This document shows positions 62,008 to 63,332 of a stretch of 63,332 nt of DNA, in pieces. The notes under the pieces were generated by a model that saw nothing but the letters and a program-made list of their open reading frames with translations, was not told the DNA's origin and did not search any database. Each line of letters begins with the position of its first letter. The first letter of the stretch is position 1. The position numbers and the translations under genes were made by a program. Source of the DNA: Eubacterium sp. UBA5416 (lineage in GTDB: Bacteria > Bacillota > Clostridia > Lachnospirales > Lachnospiraceae); contig DHNM01000041.1 in NCBI GenBank assembly GCA_002409525.1, positions 1 to 63,332 on the forward strand. The letters are read 5' to 3'.

Positions 62008-63174
62008 TCATTCCACAATCTCATACGGAACCATGATGGCCCTGACGTTTCTGTCACCATTCATTACCTCAAGAAGTGTATCAATCGCGCGTTCTCCAAT
62101 TTCTTCTTCCCCCTGCTGCACATGCAGGAATGGATATTGCCCGATGAGATTATCATTGGAATCAAAACATACAATCGGATACTTCTTCTCAAGCCCCTTT
62201 TCAAACAGACATTGATATAAGATCAGCGCTATCCCATACTCCACCGCAAAGAATGCCTCTGTTGACGGGTAGTCTTCCAGATGCTGATATATAGTCTCTT
62301 TATCCTGTTCTATCATCTCGTTAAACTGATGCTTTGGCAGTGTGGATTTCAGGTTTGTGACAAAATTGCTGTCATCTGTGATAATTCCATACTTATTCAT
62401 CGCCTCTTTGAATCCTTTTTTTCTCTCACGCAGTGTTGATGTATTATCTGCATCCGGTTTCACCAGACAGATTCCACGTAAGCCCTGTTCTAACAAATGC
62501 TCTGTCAGTTTCTTGGCTGCCTCTATGTTATTAGTCCCGACATGTGGAACCGGTATTCCTTTCATCTGCCTGTCAATCGTCACTACCGGAAAATGCTCCA
62601 CAACCAGTTGTAAAATTCTCGGATTATAATTCTCATCCTGAGAGCACATGATGATCATACCCTTCACGCCGACCTTTACAAAGTCATCAATTGCTCTGGT
62701 TTCTTCATCGATAGAGCCGTCACTGCATCGTAGGACCATGGTGAGACCTTTTTTGCGACATTCGCGTTCAATACTGTTTAACATCTTTGTCCCGAATCCA
62801 TTTCCGAATCCTTCCATAATGACACCGATCAGCTGTATCTCATCTTCCTTTTTGTTATCTTCTTCCATGTCCTGTTCTGTGCTGCTCACCCGTACATTCC
62901 TCTGATCCGTATTTCCTGCCATCGCAGCCGGATACGAATGGGTGATGTTCTTCCCGGTCGCATGAGTCACGAAAGATCCTTTTCCCGGCATTCGGATAAT
63001 CCGTCCTTCATCGGACAACATCTCCAGGGACTTCTTGCTCGTGATCCGGCTCACATTATACTTTTCCGTCAGTTCTTTCTCCGACGGAAGCTTATCGCCG
63101 GGTTTATAATCTCCCTTAACAATCGCATCGGATATGTCTTTGTAAATCTTTTCGTAAAGCGGCATATGTTTCAT
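62008..63174 (-). CDS. GntR-LacI chimeric regulator (AraR type) of the mannan operon
   Basis: 388 aa from ATG 63174 (AGGAG 5 bases upstream; the longer frame runs into a repeat). Residues about 1-75 are a GntR winged helix (KLPSEKELTEKYNVSRITSK, MPGKGSFVT). A polar linker follows, then a LacI-like sugar-binding core from about residue 115: IQLIGVIMEGFGNGFGTKM, VVTIDRQMKGIPVPHVGTNN, IVCFDSNDNLIGQYP. AraR-type architecture; it probably represses the GH76/GH125/importer operon until a mannooligosaccharide binds. Confidence 0.9.
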   Translation of the reverse strand: MKHMPLYEKIYKDISDAIVKGDYKPGDKLPSEKELTEKYNVSRITSKKSLEMLSDEGRIIRMPGKGSFVTHATGKNITHSYPAAMAGNTDQRNVRVSSTEQDMEEDNKKEDEIQLIGVIMEGFGNGFGTKMLNSIERECRKKGLTMVLRCSDGSIDEETRAIDDFVKVGVKGMIIMCSQDENYNPRILQLVVEHFPVVTIDRQMKGIPVPHVGTNNIEAAKKLTEHLLEQGLRGICLVKPDADNTSTLRERKKGFKEAMNKYGIITDDSNFVTNLKSTLPKHQFNEMIEQDKETIYQHLEDYPSTEAFFAVEYGIALILYQCLFEKGLEKKYPIVCFDSNDNLIGQYPFLHVQQGEEEIGERAIDTLLEVMNGDRNVRAIMVPYEIVE

Positions 63175-63192
63175 AACACTCCTATTCCCTTC

Positions 63193-63332
63193 TATGATAT
63201 TAAGATGCTTTTTCACGCAAGCATGAAACGCATGGATTTTGACTTCTCGCACCTTCATGATACCCTCGGATTGCTTCGCGCTTTGCGCTCTCACAATCCT
63301 TACAACATTCGAATTCCGCCCTGTCGGGCTGC
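63193..63332. repeat. Dispersed repeat copy cut by the window end
   Basis: It starts with the tandem-type module (TTTTTCACGCAAGCATGAAA, CACCTTCATGATACCC) and continues with the MITE-type module GGATTGCTTCGCGC to GCCCTGTCGGGC at the last base. The same sequence exists in reverse at 61636-61697, so assembly probably broke here. Confidence 0.7.

Overview
This 63.3-kb window looks like a contig from a low-to-medium GC gut Firmicute, most likely a Lachnospiraceae-type clostridium. The evidence is strong Shine-Dalgarno sites, sigma-A promoters, lipoprotein binding proteins with LAGC/LTGC lipoboxes, a RAT-controlled PTS operon, and many carbohydrate ABC importers and glycosidases. Both ends fall in repetitive DNA (a CRISPR locus on the left, a dispersed palindromic repeat on the right), as expected of assembly breakpoints.

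Left to right: (1) 0.3-8.3 kb, a complete type I-C cas operon on the minus strand (cas3-cas5-cas8c-cas7-cas4-cas1-cas2); its array would lie left of the window. Upstream of cas3 an isolated, shortened CRISPR-like repeat has its own promoter (8629-8732). (2) 8.8-20.5 kb, a nine-gene mannoside/glycopeptide operon: GntR regulator, GH38 alpha-mannosidase, M42 aminopeptidase, an Opp-type importer and a DUF1861/GH130-like enzyme. (3) 20.7-30.4 kb, an MgtC-like protein, an MBL-fold remnant, then a binding-protein importer with a glycerophosphodiesterase and a broken beta-helix protein, next to a cytoplasmic LacI-type regulator fused to a solute-binding-protein domain. (4) 30.6-33.5 kb, a decayed zone: frameshifted flavin reductase, two apparently nested group II intron remnants, and a scrambled YitT gene. 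(5) 33.5-38.6 kb, a sugar ABC importer with a PfkB kinase and a NagB-like protein that lacks key catalytic residues. (6) 38.7-43.4 kb, an M20 amidohydrolase remnant and two secreted PL10-type pectate lyases behind a structured leader RNA. (7) 43.5-43.8 kb, a type I toxin-antitoxin locus with a 30-residue hydrophobic peptide. (8) 44.2-47.7 kb, a heterodimeric ABC exporter. (9) 47.8-52.7 kb, a glucose-family PTS operon that carries its own EI and HPr under a BglG-type antiterminator. (10) 52.7-63.2 kb, an alpha-mannan operon: GH76 endo-mannanase with five CBM6-like modules, GH125 exo-mannosidase, sugar importer and GntR-LacI regulator.

The common theme is host/yeast mannan, N-glycan and pectin scavenging. 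Secreted GH76 and PL10 enzymes cut polymers, dedicated importers take up oligomers, and cytoplasmic GH38, GH125 and DUF1861 enzymes finish them. Two sugar importers have no ATPase gene here and must borrow one encoded elsewhere. Mobile and decayed DNA clusters between about 21.4 and 39.2 kb. A family of 100-155-bp MITE-like elements with ends TATGATACC occurs at four or five places.

All calls come from reading the sequence; no database search was run. Motif residues and promoters were read directly, and substrate statements are family-based inference.
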